From NCBI RefSeq assembly GCF_016808335.1, contig NC_053144.1:55816195-55880194 (forward strand): a stretch of DNA of 64,000 nt. Direction: 5' to 3'. Positions 30,658 to 42,537 of the stretch are shown here, one piece after another. A model generated the notes under the pieces. The model was not told where the DNA came from. It was given only the letters and a program-made list of their open reading frames with translations, and searched no databases. Positions within the stretch are counted from its first letter, which is position 1. Each line of letters opens with the position of its first letter. The stretch comes from Panicum virgatum (lineage: Eukaryota; Streptophyta; Magnoliopsida; Poales; Poaceae). The translations under genes and the position numbers were made by a program.

Positions 30658-33600
30658 TGTAACACCCTAATTTAAATTTCAGCATTTATTAATAAATTTA
30701 ACTGGCTTTATTTAAATTTTTAAGGTTTATTGTGTTAGACTTGCATTTAATCTAAATTTTTGTTTCACAAGTAATTAAAACTTTATCATAGGTTTAAATT
30801 TTGGTGTTGCATTCATGCTGGTGCATGGTTTTGTTTTGTTTGTTTGTATAGGAGTTTGAATTCAAATTCATTTGAATTCAAATAATTTTGAGTTGAGAGG
30901 AAAGGAAAAGAAATAGAAAAAGATTTGAAAACCCAAAACCCAAACTCAAACCCAAAACCCAGCCCAAAAATTCCAAACCCAGCAGGCCCACCTCCCCTTT
31001 TTCCTTTCCCGCTCAGCCCAAGCCCACCAGCAGCCGGACCACCTCACCCCGCGCGGCCCAGCCCTGCTCTCGCGCTCCCTCTTCCCCACGCCGGCCCAGA
31101 CCGCCCCGCTCAGCCCGAGCGCTCGCGCAGGCCCGCTTCACCCCCCTCTCCGCCGGCCCCGCTCGCCAGCCAGCGCAGCCGCGCACGCCAGGCCCAGCTC
31201 GCTTCGCCGCTCGCTCCAGACCGGCTCGCGCCCGCTCCCACCGACCGCCCCTGGCCCACCTGCCAGCCTCTATCCGCGCGGAGCGCACCCCGCACACACG
31301 CGCCCGGCCTGCCCCGCCTCAACCAGCAGCACCGCGCGCACTCTTTCTTTCCCAGACCGGGCGGGCCCACGCGTCACCCGTTCTTCCCCCGTGAACCGCT
31401 CCCTCTGCCGCTGACAGCCTGGACCCACCAATCAGGCCCGTCTTCTCTGCCGCGACGCCCGCGCTGAACGGCTCCGCCGTGATCTTCGCGACTCGATCCG
31501 CCTGGCATGCTCACCCAAGTTGACCGCAGCCGCCCTATAATTACCGCCGTGGCTCCCCTGAACCCTAAGCCGCCGCGCTACGCCCCCTCAAACCCTAACG
31601 CCGCCTCCACGATTGCTCCGCCCGGAGCAGAGCCCGCGCCGCTGCGACCACGCCGCACCGCCACGCCGGAGCCCCGGCCGAGCCGCGCGCCGGCTCCACC
31701 TCGACGCCCAGATCTTCCCCAAGCCGCTGCCCTTTTGCTCCGACCGCTGCAGCACCCACCTCCACGAGCGTCGTCCGCGACCCGCCGCTCAACCTCGCCG
31801 CCGGCATTGCTGCTCCAAGTCTCCATCCTTTTCCGTGCGCGGTGAGCACCCTCCCGAGCCCCTGATCCTTTTTCACTAGCTCGTAGGCCTTAACGCGCGC
31901 TTTAGGTCCCAGAACGTCGCACGCCGGCGAGCGCCGCCGCACAGACCCGCCGCCGCAGTCGAACCCGCCGCTCTAGCCCTCCCCGAGGCTCGCAAAGGCC
32001 TCAGGTGGACTACACACTCCGCGTAGATCACCCTAGCCACAGGCACGGGTCGATTTGACCACGGGAAAGGCGAGTTCAGCCTGCTCCGATGGTGCGCCGC
32101 CGCGGGAGCTCAAGTCCGGCGAGCCGCGCCGCCGCCCCGCGCTTCCGCTTGTCCTGGCCGTCGGATCCGTTTTCTGCGGCACAGATTAGATCGCGAAGCG
32201 TTACTTCCTCCGCCGCCGGATCGTAATCCAACGGATCAGATCCGTGCGTACCGCTTCAGCCAGGCTCTTTTGCATAAGAGTCCCTGGGTTTTCTCGGAAT
32301 AAACCCGCCATCCAACTGTATGCAAAAATAATTCCTTTTCAGCCCAGAACAAATAAGCCCCTGGACTTTGTTTTTAGCCTAGAATACGCGTTTTAGCTCC
32401 GTTTTAAGCGTTCTTTATGTCCACGCGATCGTTGTAACGAGTAGAACAGTTTAGGCTTAGTTTTTCTTGCTGTTTTTATGTATTGATGCACTGTTTCTTA
32501 GTTTTTATTAGTGTTTGCTTGTATGCTTATTATTGTGCATTATTTTGGCCATGTGTTCGTGAGTAGACGTTGATCCATCTGAGGAGCCCCAGTACCAGTA
32601 CCAGGAGCAGCCGTCTTCCGAGCACTTTGAGCAGCAGCAGGAGCAGTACGAGGAAGGCAAGTGTAACATGAACAACCTATCACTTTAAATACATTTTCAT
32701 ATTGCATTTTAATACTGTATGCCTATAAGGATTTCCTAGCCACTTTATATCCTTTATATATATCCTTTGGGTTGCATTTTTGGTTAGTTGTGCTAGGTTG
32801 CTGCGCTATAACACACTCTGGTCCTTTTTAATTAATTTGACTAATGGTTTACTTGAACTTAATTCTGAGAGTGGCCCTCTGTGTGGATGAGTGGCTCACG
32901 TCTCGTTAAAAGATGGTTTTTGTAAAAACATGGTTTAGGGGGCCAGCACGGTGCTTAGTGCTTGGTTGGCCACTCTCCATAAGGACCGGTTCATAGAGCG
33001 ACAACCTGGGACAACAGCGCTACCACAAGGCTAGAATGGGATAGACTTGGCTTACTAATTAGGTCTTTTTGGTTTGGAGTAACTTACCTGCGGGACAAGA
33101 GTAGTAAGCTTCAATGGTCCCTGCTCCTCCGGCTTGGTCTGTGCTTGGATTACGCTCTTGTGCTTGTACCCCCGGAGGTGGGCCCCATCGCCGCTGACCT
33201 AACTCTCGCGGTTACGCATTACCAACGAGATTCTTTGTAACGGCCTCGTAGTGAGTCGCTAGTCATCTCACCTAAGGAAGTGTGATGAACCTCTGGCGTA
33301 GCTCACGACTTGTGGGTAAAGATGTGCAACCTCTGCAGAGTGTAAAACTGGTATACTAGCCGTGCTCATGGTTATGAGCGGCCCAGATCCTCCTTTTGAT
33401 TAGTGGGGTTGTCTCCTTCCGACGAGGGAGGTGTCTCTCGGGGTTACCTTGGTGGCTTGGTTTCGGTATGGTTCTCAGTAGTATCATGATTAAATTTGAC
33501 TAATTACTATGTAACTGGGTTAATGGTAATTCATCAACTCGTAGTAAATAGCTTTAATAAAATATTGCTAACACTTAAAAGCTAATGCAGTCAGTCAGCC

Positions 33601-34015
33601 AGCCAAGAGCCTCATAGTTTGTGTTATACTTGTTGAGTACAAGTTGTGTACTCACTCTTGCCTCTTCTCTACTATTTCCTCCTGGCTACGCTACTGCTGC
33701 TCAGTTCCTGCCGACACGAGGGAGTTCGCTCAGCGCTACCAGGACTACGAGGACTTCTAGGTGTTCGTCTCCCAGTCGACGTCCCTGTGGCGCCCTGCTC
33801 GTCTTCGGAGAGCTTTTACCGTATTTGTACTTTGCTTCCGCTGTATCAGACATTTTGTCATTAATGTAATAAATAACATTCGTATTCGCTTTATTATGTC
33901 TTTTTACGTGATATGTGCTATGATATACTGTTCATTCTGTTGTATATACGTGTGACTTGATCCTGGCACGTATATGATTGCTCGGTTTATGTTCTTTTAT
34001 AAACCGAGTGTTACA
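30658..34015 (+). mobile_element. solo Tekay-type LTR 1
   Basis: 3,358 bp, TGTAACACCCTAATTT ... AACCGAGTGTTACA, flanked by perfect GCGAC (30653-30657 and 34016-34020). It is homologous to the Tekay-type LTR above but forms a subgroup with 37818-41183. Coding-like islands are at 32566-32661 and 33713-33760. Long open frames at 30925-31467 and nearby are Pro/Ala/Arg-rich LTR sequence, not genes. Confidence 0.92.
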
Positions 34016-34446
34016 GCGACTACGTGCGACGCTTCTCCAAGCGATGCACCGAGCTCCCCAGCGTCACCCACGTCGAGGTCATCAATGCCTTCCTCGAGGG
34101 CACGACGTGCAGGAACCTGGTGCATGAGCTCGCGAGAAGCCGTCCGACCAACACCAACGAGCTGTTCGACGCTGCCACCAACTACGCCGCCGGCGAAGAA
34201 GCTGTTGGTGCCATCTTTGACGACAAGCCTAGCAAGCGCAAGGACGATTCGCCCGCGGAGGGCAGCAATGTCAAGCCCAACGCCCCCGCCAAATAACAGA
34301 AGCGGGGGAGGAAGGGAAAAAAGCCGGTCCCACCGAACCAGCGCGGTGCGGGGCAGGCAGAGGACTACGAGGAGGCCTTCGCTGCTGCCCCAGACCGCAA
34401 AGGACCTCGAGGCCCCCCTCGAGGCGGTGTTGGCCAGTTCGACGAC
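34016..34446 (+). pseudogene. Tat element gag, C-terminal part
   Basis: Capsid C-terminal region (YVRRFSKRCTELPSVTHVEV, then FLEGTTCRNLVHELARSRP), then a Lys/Pro-rich stretch with a TAA at 34294-34296 followed by continued coding sense (GRKGKKPVPPNQRGAGQAED). The frame joins that before 30658 without loss. Confidence 0.8.
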
Positions 34447-35406
34447 ATGCTTAAGAAGCTGTGCCCTTACCACAAGGGCCCGGTCAACCATACCCTCGAG
34501 CAGTGTGAAATGCTCAAGAAGTATTACAACCGCGTCGCACATCGCGACGAAGACAAGAAGAAGGATGCGGGCGACAAAGGTGGAGATGACGAGTTTCCCC
34601 TAGTGGAGAACGCCTTCTTCATCTTTGGAGGAGCAACGACAAACATGACATATCGGCAACGCAAGCGTGAGCGCCGGGAAGTTTTCTCCGTCACCAAGGC
34701 CACGCCATCCTACCTCGACTGGTCGAAGGACACCATTTCCTTTGGCCGCGAGGACCACCCCGACTACGTCCCACATCTGGGACGGTATCCGCTCGTTGTC
34801 GATCCCATCATCGGCAACACCCGCTTCTCCAAGGTGCTCATGGACGGAGGCAGCAGCCTCAACATCATGTACGCCCACACCTTGGAGCTCATGGGGATCG
34901 GACTGGACAAGCTTCGCCCCAGCAAGTCGCCATTCAATGGCGTTGCGCCGGGGAAGCGCGTCCAACCACTCGGCCAGATCGATCTGCCTGTATGCTTCGG
35001 CACGGCAGCTAACTTCCGCAAGGAGGTACTCACTTTTGAGGTGGTGGGGTTTCGAGGATCCTATCATGCCATCCTTGGTCGTCCTTGCTACGCCAAGTTA
35101 ATGGCCGTCCCCAACTACACCTACCTCAAGCTCAAGATGTCGGGTCCAAAGGGCGTCATCACCATCGGCTCTTCGTTCGAGCATGCCTACGAATGCGACG
35201 TCGAGTGCGTTGAGCGCGCGGAGGCTCAAGCAGAGGACGAGGCCCTCGCAGCCACCCTCGACAAAATGGCAAGCGAGGCCTTGGACTCCACGCACCGACA
35301 CGCCGGGAGCTTCGAACCCGCCGAGGGTATCAAGAAGGTGCCCCTGGACCCGAGCCACCCCAACGACAAGGCGTTGCAGATCAGCGCCACCAACGACGAC
35401 AAATAG
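34447..35406 (+). CDS. Tat element nucleocapsid and aspartic protease
   Basis: Open frame of about 320 codons. It begins with a zinc-finger-like CPYHKGPVNHTLEQC (C-x2-H-x5-H-x4-C), typical of Tat-lineage gag ends. A charged spacer and then the protease follow, with KVLMDGGSSLNIMYAHTLEL (DGG in place of the commoner DTG; Tat elements often have DGG/DGS) and GSYHAILGRPCYAKLMAVPN. It ends at a TAG at 35404-35406, after which the RT N-terminal coding sense continues. Confidence 0.85.
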   Translation: MLKKLCPYHKGPVNHTLEQCEMLKKYYNRVAHRDEDKKKDAGDKGGDDEFPLVENAFFIFGGATTNMTYRQRKRERREVFSVTKATPSYLDWSKDTISFGREDHPDYVPHLGRYPLVVDPIIGNTRFSKVLMDGGSSLNIMYAHTLELMGIGLDKLRPSKSPFNGVAPGKRVQPLGQIDLPVCFGTAANFRKEVLTFEVVGFRGSYHAILGRPCYAKLMAVPNYTYLKLKMSGPKGVITIGSSFEHAYECDVECVERAEAQAEDEALAATLDKMASEALDSTHRHAGSFEPAEGIKKVPLDPSHPNDKALQISATNDDK

Positions 35407-37405
35407 GAAGTGGTGCTCGTCGATTTTCTCCCCGCCAACGCTGACATCTTCGCATGGAGCCCCTTGGATATGCCTGGCATACCGAGGGAGGTCGCCGAGC
35501 ACTCCCTTGATGTCCGACCCAACTCCATGCCGGTGAAGCAGCGCCTGCGACGTTTCAACGAGCTCAAGCGCCGGGCGATCGGCGAGGAGTTGCAAAAACT
35601 TCTGGCGGCCGGATTCATCAAGGAGGTATTCCATCCCGAGTAGCTAGCTAATCCAGTATTAGTGAAGAAAAGAATGGAAACTGGACGATGTGTGTAGATT
35701 ACACTAGTTTAAATAAGACATGTCTGAAGGTTCCCTTTCCTTTGCCATGAATTGATCAGATTGTAGATTCTACTGCGGGATGCGAACTTCTATCCTTTCT
35801 TGATGCTTACTCCGGTTACCACCAAATCAAGATGAAAGAGTCCGACCAGCTCGCGACTTCTTTAATCACACCTTTCGGCATGTACTGCTACGTTACGATG
35901 CCCTTTGGCCTCAGAAACGCTGGAGCCACATACCAGCGGTGTATGCTCCACATTTTCGGAGACCATCTCGGGCGCAGCGTAGAAGCATATGTCGACAATA
36001 TCGTTGTAAAAACCAGGAAGGCGGACGACCTAGTTGCCGATCTCAGGGTCGCATTCGATTGCCTACGGGCCAAGGGGGTAACACTCAACCCCGAGAAGTG
36101 CGTGTTCGGGGTAACTCGAGGTATGCTTTTGGGTTTCATTGTCTCCCAGCGGGGCATCGAGCCCAACCCTGAAAAAGTCTCGGCCATCACTCAGATGGGA
36201 CGGATCCGAGACCTAAAGGGGGTACAGAGGGTCATGGGATGCCTAGCGTCCCTTAGCCAGTTCATCTCGCGTCTCGGCGAGAAAGGCTTACCCCTGTATC
36301 GACTCTTGAGTAAAACCGAACGCTTCACGTGGACCCCCGAAGCCCAAGAAGCCCTCGAAAGGCTGAAGGCGTCGCTCACTCGCGCCCCCATTCTCACACC
36401 ACCCACGGACGGCGAGCCCCTCTACTTGTACGTAGCTGCGACGACTCAAGTGGTCAGCGCGGTGATCGTGGTCGAAAGACAAGAGGAGGGCCATGCTCTG
36501 CCCGTCCAACGGCCGGTGTACTACATCAGCGAAGTGTTGTCTGAAACTAAGACACGCTACCCACAGATTCAGAAGCTGCTCTATGCAGTGGTTTTGGCTC
36601 GGCGCAAGCTGCACCACTACTTCGAGGCCCATCCCGTCACAGTGGTGTCGTCTTTTCCTTTGGGAGAGATAGCCCGCAACCGGGAAGCCGAGGGTAGAAT
36701 TGCCAAGTGGTCTGTGGAGCTGATGGTAAAAACTCTTACCTACGCTCCCCGAAAAGCGATCAAGTCCCAAATTTTGGCCGACTTCGTGGCTGAATGGACG
36801 GACATTCAGCTACCCCCACCACAAATCCAGGGCGAATGCTGGACTATGTACTTCGACGGGCCGGTGATGAAAACCGGCGCCGGTGCCAGCCTCCTGTTCA
36901 TCTCACTCCTCGGAGAACACATGCGGTACGTGATACGCTTGCATTTCCCTGCTTCGAACAACATGGCGGAGTACGAGGCCCTCCTTAGCGGCCTCCGCAT
37001 CGCCATCGAGCTTGGCGTCAAACGCCTCGACGCGCGCGACGACTCTCAACTCGTCGTCGACCAAGTGATGAAGGAATCTAGCTGCCACGACCCAAAGATG
37101 GAGGCATACTGCAATGCAGTGCGCTGCCTCGAAGACAAGTTCGACCACCTAGAGCTCAATCATGTCCCGCGCAAGTACAACGAGGACGCCGACGAATTAG
37201 CCAAGATTGGGTCGGGGCGAACCACTGTCCCCCTGAACATCTTCGCTCGCGACATCACCAAACCCTCCGTCGAGTTCAAGGATCTGACGGAGCCAGGCCC
37301 CTCGTCCGCTGGGCCCTCCGGCGGACAAGGTCGAGCCCATGGACATTGGCTTCGGGACTACCTCCGCGGACGAGGCCGAGGCAATGGAAGTTGGCGAGGA
37401 CCCCA
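35407..37405 (+). pseudogene. Tat element reverse transcriptase and two RNase H domains
   Basis: RT start (FAWSPLDMPGIPREVAEHSL) is followed by a stop at 35641-35643, a frameshift near 35665 and a further stop near 35749. From 35832 there are 527 open codons: RT palm (FGLRNAGATYQRCM; catalytic box YVDN in place of YVDD at about 35991-36002), RT thumb, then Ty3-type RNase H (EPLYLYVAATTQVVSAVIVV). A second, archaeal-type RNase H follows (CWTMYFDGPVMKTGAGASLL, NNMAEYEALLSGLRIAIELG, DDSQLVVDQV). The dual RNase H arrangement is diagnostic of the Tat clade. The YVDN change removes a metal-binding Asp and alone should abolish polymerisation. Confidence 0.88.
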
Positions 37406-37817
37406 CTTCGCATGATTGGCGCGTCCAGTATCTCGAGTGGATGATTCGAGGGACCCTACCCTCGAACCGTGCTCAGGCGCGGCGCCTTGCCAGGAGGGCC
37501 AAGTCCTTCGTTCTAATCGACGACGTGCTATACAAGCGCAGTCCCTCGGGCGTCATGCAGCGATGCATCCCCGTCCCCGAGGGTAAGGAGCTGATCCGAG
37601 ACATACACGCCGGCATCTGCGGCCATCACGCTGCACCGCGCACCCTCGTGGGTAACGCATTTCGGCAAGGTTTCTATTGGCCCACCGCGGTTGCCGACGC
37701 CACTGACGTTGTGCGGACCTGCGAGGGTTACCAGTTCTACGCTCAAAAGATACACCTCCCGGCCCATGCTCTGCAGACCATCCCCATCACGTGGCCGTTT
37801 GCCGTGTGGGGACTGGA
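37406..37817 (+). pseudogene. Tat element integrase, N-terminal part
   Basis: Overlaps the end of the RT/RNase H frame; the open frame starts near 37339. The linker is acidic, followed by the H2C2 zinc-binding domain HAGICGHHAAPRTLVGNAF ... CEGYQFYA, in which the second Cys of the CxxC pair is Tyr. It ends at PFAVWGLD, where the solo LTR inserts (CTGGA duplication, 37813-37817). The core continues at 41184. Confidence 0.85.
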
Positions 37818-40800
37818 TGTAACACCCTAATTTAAATTTCAGCATTTATTAATAAATTTAATTGGCTTTATTTAATTTTCTGGGAATTATTGTGTTTAGC
37901 CTTACATTTAATTTAATTTTGTTTCACAAGTAATTAAAATTTGTCTAGGTTTAAAAATTTGTTGTGCATTCATGCTGGTGCATACTTTTAATTGAGTGTG
38001 GTTTGAATTCAAATTTTGCATTTGAATTCAAACTTGTTTGAATTAGGAATAGAAAGGGAGCCCAAATCCTAGAGCTAGCCCAGCAGCCCAACCCTCGACC
38101 CAGGCCCAATCCCACCTCCCCTGGAAACCCAACCCAAATCCCTGGCCCAGCTGAACCCCACGCGGGCCCAACTCCCCTCCGCTCCCCGCGTCCGGCCCAG
38201 AGCCGCGAGCCCAACCCCGCTTCTCTCCCCGCGCGGCCCACTCCCGGAGCCCAGCTCCCCACTCCCCGCTCAGCCCGTTCACCCCGCAGCCGCGTCGCCC
38301 CACTCTCCCACCGACGCCCCGGGCCCGCGCGTCAGCGCCTTCTCCCTCCTCTCGCAACCGCACCCGCGATCACCGCCGGCCTTCCATCCCGAGCCTAGGC
38401 GCCGAGATCCCCGGGCCTTCCCTTCTTAACCGCACCCGCACCCCTGGACCTCCTCATCTCAACTCCGCGGCCACCCTCAAACCCTAGCGCAGCACCACCG
38501 CCATCTCCCCGATGAGCAGAGGTGCTCCGCCGCCTCAATTCCCCCGCCGCCCGTGCCACTCCGGCCGCGCTGCCCGGTTCTCCAGCACCGCCCGAGGCCG
38601 CTGCGTCTGGCCATCGGACCCAGAAGCCCCGAGGTGCCCTTCTCCGACCCCTCCGCGTGCGCCCCCCTTCTCTGCCGCCGGTGAGAAGTTTCGGCCGCCG
38701 TGCAATTTCTCGCCGCCGGTGGCTCCCCGGCTTGCCTGACCACCTCCACATCTCCGCAGCACGTCTCCGCATCTCTTCGAGGGGATCCTAAGCTCGGAGG
38801 AGCGCCCCGCATCCGGACCACGAAGCTTCGCCCAGCGCCTCCGCACGACCTCGCCGCCGACGGCACTCCGTTGCAACTCCGACCGCCCCGCGCCCTTGGT
38901 AAACTTCGTCCTGCCTCCCTGTTGTTTTTGTGCTAGACCTGAGGACCGTAGACTGCTCCAGTGGCCAGAACCCACACGCTCCGGCGAGCACCGCCACACC
39001 GAGCCGCCTCCACCGCCGAGCCCCACGCTCCGGCCATCCCCGACCCCAGCACGAAGGCCCAGTGGATCACACGTGTTGCGGTCGTCCTTTTGCACCAGAC
39101 CCCGAACCAAACGAGCCCCTGTAGCGGCCGAACGGCCAGCTCCGTCGAGCTCGCCGCCGCGGAGCTCTGCTCCGGCGGTGTTCCGCCACCGCTCCGCGCA
39201 CCCTTTTCCCTGATCCGTTAGATCTCGATCGAACGACCCGAAACAAAACGGCCCGAGTCAACTGAGGGGAAAGAATGGTCAGCGCCCGTCTTTTTGCAAA
39301 AGAGACCCCACTTTTATCCGAAATCAACCCGCAGTCCTATGCCATTCAAAAGTATTTACAGTGAAGCCCTGATTTTAATGTTTTAGCCCCTGAGTTTTAC
39401 CAGAATAGAACCCGCAGTCCACACTTGACATTTTTGTGAGTTAGACCCCAGAACTAACCTTTAATTACGTTTAGACCCTCGGTTTTTGCAGAAAACCCCC
39501 TGGAACTTAGTTTTTCTTACAAATAAGCCCCTGAACCTTGTTTTAGGCCTAGTTTATGCGTTTTAGCTCCGTTTTTAGCGTTCTTTTTATCCACGCGATT
39601 GTTGTAACGAGTAGAACAGTTTAGGCTTAGTTTTTCTTGCTGTTTTTATGTATTGATGTATTGTTTCCTAGTTTTTGTTAGTGTTTGCTTGTATGCTTAT
39701 TATTGTGCATTGTTTTGGCCATGTGTTCGTGAGTAGACGTTGATCCATCTGAGGAGCCCCAGTACCAGTACCCGGAGCAGCCGTCTTCCGAGCACTTTGA
39801 GCAGCAGCAGGAGCAGTACGAGGAAGGCAAGTATAACATGGACCACCCATCACTTTTAAATACATTTACATACTGCATTTTAATATTGTATGCCTATAAG
39901 GACTGTCCTAGCCACTTTATATCCTTTATATGTACCTTTGGGTTGCATTTTGGTTAGTTGTGCTAGGTTGCTGCGCTATAACACACTCTGGTCCTTTTAA
40001 TTAATTTGATTAATGTTTCACTTAAATTTAATTCTGAGAGTGGCCCTCTGTGCTTCGTGCTTGGGTGGCTCACGTCTCGTTAAAATATGGTTTTTGTAGA
40101 AACATGGTTTAGGGGGCCAGCACGGTGCTTAGTGCTTGGTTGGCCACTCTCCATAAGGACCGGTTCATAGAGCGACAACCTGGGACAACAGCGCTACCAC
40201 AAGGCTAGAATGGGATAGACTTGGCGTAATAATTAGATCTTTTTGGTTTGGAGTAACTTACCTGCGGGGCAGGGGCGGTAAGCTTCTATGGCCCTCGTGC
40301 TGAGTGGCCTCGTCTGTGCTTCGTGTCTTGACGCCCACTAGACCTGCTCCATAGTCGCCGATCCACCCTCGCGGTTACTCCCTACCAACGAGATTCTTTG
40401 TAAAGGCCTCGTAGTGAGTCGCTAGTCATCTCACCTAAGGAAGTGTGATGAACCTCTAGCGTAGCTCACGACTTGTGGGTAAAGTTGTGCAACCTCTGCA
40501 GAGTGTAAAACTGGTATACTAGCCGTGCTCACGGTTATGAGCGGCCCAGATCCTCCTTTTGATTAGTGGGGTTGTCTCCTTCCGACGAGGGAGGTGCCTC
40601 TCGGGGTTACCTTGGTGGCTCGGTTTCGGTTTGGTTCCCAGTAGTAACATGATTAATTTTGATTAATTACTATGTAACTGGGTTAATGGTAATTCATCAA
40701 CTCGTAGTAAATAGTTTTAATAAAATTTTGCCAACACTTAAAAGCTAATGCAGTTGAGTCAGCCAACCTTAGAGCCTCATAGTTTGTGTTATACTTGTTG

Positions 40801-41183
40801 AGTATAAGTTGTGTACTCACTCTTGCCTCTTCTCTACTTTTTCCTCTTGGCTACGCTACTGCTGCTCAGTTCCTGCCGACACGAGGGAGTTCGTTCAGCG
40901 CTACCAGGACTACGAGGACTTCTAGGCGTTCGTCTCCCAGTCGACGTCCCTGTGGCGCCCTGCTTCAGCTTCGGAGAGTTTTTTTTCGTATTTGTACTTC
41001 GCTTCCGCTGTATCAGACATTTTGTCATTAATGTAATAAATAACATTCGTATTTCGATTTATTATATCTTTTTACGTGATATGTGCTATGATATACTGTT
41101 CATTCTGTTGTATATACGTGTGACTTGATCCTGGCACGTATATGATTGCTCGGTTTATGTTCTTTTATAAACCGGGTGTTACA
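37818..41183 (+). mobile_element. solo Tekay-type LTR 2
   Basis: 3,366 bp, TGTAACACCCTAATTT ... AACCGGGTGTTACA, with perfect CTGGA duplications (37813-37817 and 41184-41188). It is most similar to 30658-34015, for example both carry GTTGATCCATCTGAGGAG. Islands are at 39736-39831 and 40878-40925. No internal domain remains. Confidence 0.92.
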
Positions 41184-42023
41184 CTGGACCTCGTCGATCC
41201 GCTGCAGAAGGCGCCCGGGGGCTTCACCCACTTGCTGGTGGCGGTCGACAAATTCTCCAAGTGGATCGAGGCTCGATCCATCAGCAAGATCAAATCTGAG
41301 CAAGCGGTTTTGTTCATCACCGACATCGTCTTCAGGTTCGGGGTCCCGAATTCGATCATCACCGACAACGGCACCCAGTTCACAGGCAAGAAGTTCTTGA
41401 CGTTCTGCGACGATTTCCACATACGTGTGGACTGGTCCGCTGTGGCACACCCACAGACGAACAGGCAAGTGGAGCGTGCCAATGGCATGATCCTCCAAGG
41501 ACTGAAGCCAAGGATCCTCAACAAGTTGAACAAGTTCGGCCGGAGGTGGCTCACAGAGCTACCCTCGGTCATCTGGAGCTTGAGGACGACCCCAAGCAGA
41601 GCCACGGGCTTTCCCCCGTTCTTCCTCGTCTATGGCGCCGAGGCCATACTCCGCACTGACTTGGAGTACGGATCGCCAAGGCTCAAGGCATACCAAGAGC
41701 AACAAAACCAGCGAGCTCGCGAAGACTCGCTGGACCAAGTGGACGAGGCTCGAGACGTGGCGCTCCTCCACTCTGCACGCTACCAGCAGTCCTTACGAAG
41801 GTATCAAGCGCAGAGGGTCCGGCGCCGAGACCTCAACAAAGGAGACTTGGTGCTGAGGCTTCGACAGGACAACAGGGGCCGCCACAAGCTCTCACCTCAA
41901 TGGGAAGGACCGTACATAATCGCCGAGGTGTTAAAACCCGACACGTACAAGCTGGCGAACGACAAAGGCGAAGTCCTCACCAACGCTTGGAACATACAAC
42001 AGCTACGTCGCTTCTATCCTTAG
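41184..42023 (+). pseudogene. Tat element integrase, catalytic core and C-terminus
   Basis: Second half of the interrupted integrase. The core includes GGFTHLLVAVDKFSKWIEA (first Asp), SIITDNGTQFTG (second Asp) and AVAHPQTNRQVERANGMIL (Glu), the DD35E set, then GATGFPPFFLVYGAE-like and a basic C-terminal domain (LSPQWEGPYIIAEVLKPDTY). It ends at TAG 42021-42023. This half is free of internal stops; the gene is broken only by the solo LTR and the lost Cys in the N-terminal half. Confidence 0.88.
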
Positions 42024-42537
42024 AATTTCGAACTTTTCGTACATTGTTTGTGTCCGCATTTTCAATTTCCCGAAATAATAAAGAAGTACGCTTTGTTTGT
42101 TTATTTTTGGGAACCTTCCGGACCATCGAGGGCTCGGATGTGCACGAACATTGAGGTACGCTTGGCTTTACCCTCGGCAAAGCCAAGCCTCCCACGAGGG
42201 CTATTACGGGGGGAACCCCCGAACGTCCCCAAAAATCGCCAATGTTTTTTTCGAAATACTTCCGTCTCGACCCTAAGCTTCTCGTATCCTTGGAAAAAAT
42301 GGACGCGAGGCGTAAGCAACTACGGTACAGGGCCGGCCGAGTCGTGGGGCCGCCTACGCCTCCGGGATACGGCACCCCCTCACCACCCTATGCCTATGTT
42401 GCTTATGAACGCGAAATTCCTCGCAGACGTTTATCTAAGTCGCATACGAGAACACGGAAATAAAGTAAAGAAACATAGGCTCGAACACACAAGGCCTCGA
42501 TGGGCCACACAGTCGATTCAACAAAAAACTCTTATAT
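42024..42537. other. post-pol spacer of Tat element
   Basis: No gene supported. It is rich in short CCTCGAG/CTCGGCAAAGCC palindromic phrases (for example 42155-42200) and is the convergence zone between pol (+) and the antisense gene (-), so it probably holds both polyadenylation regions. Confidence 0.5.
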
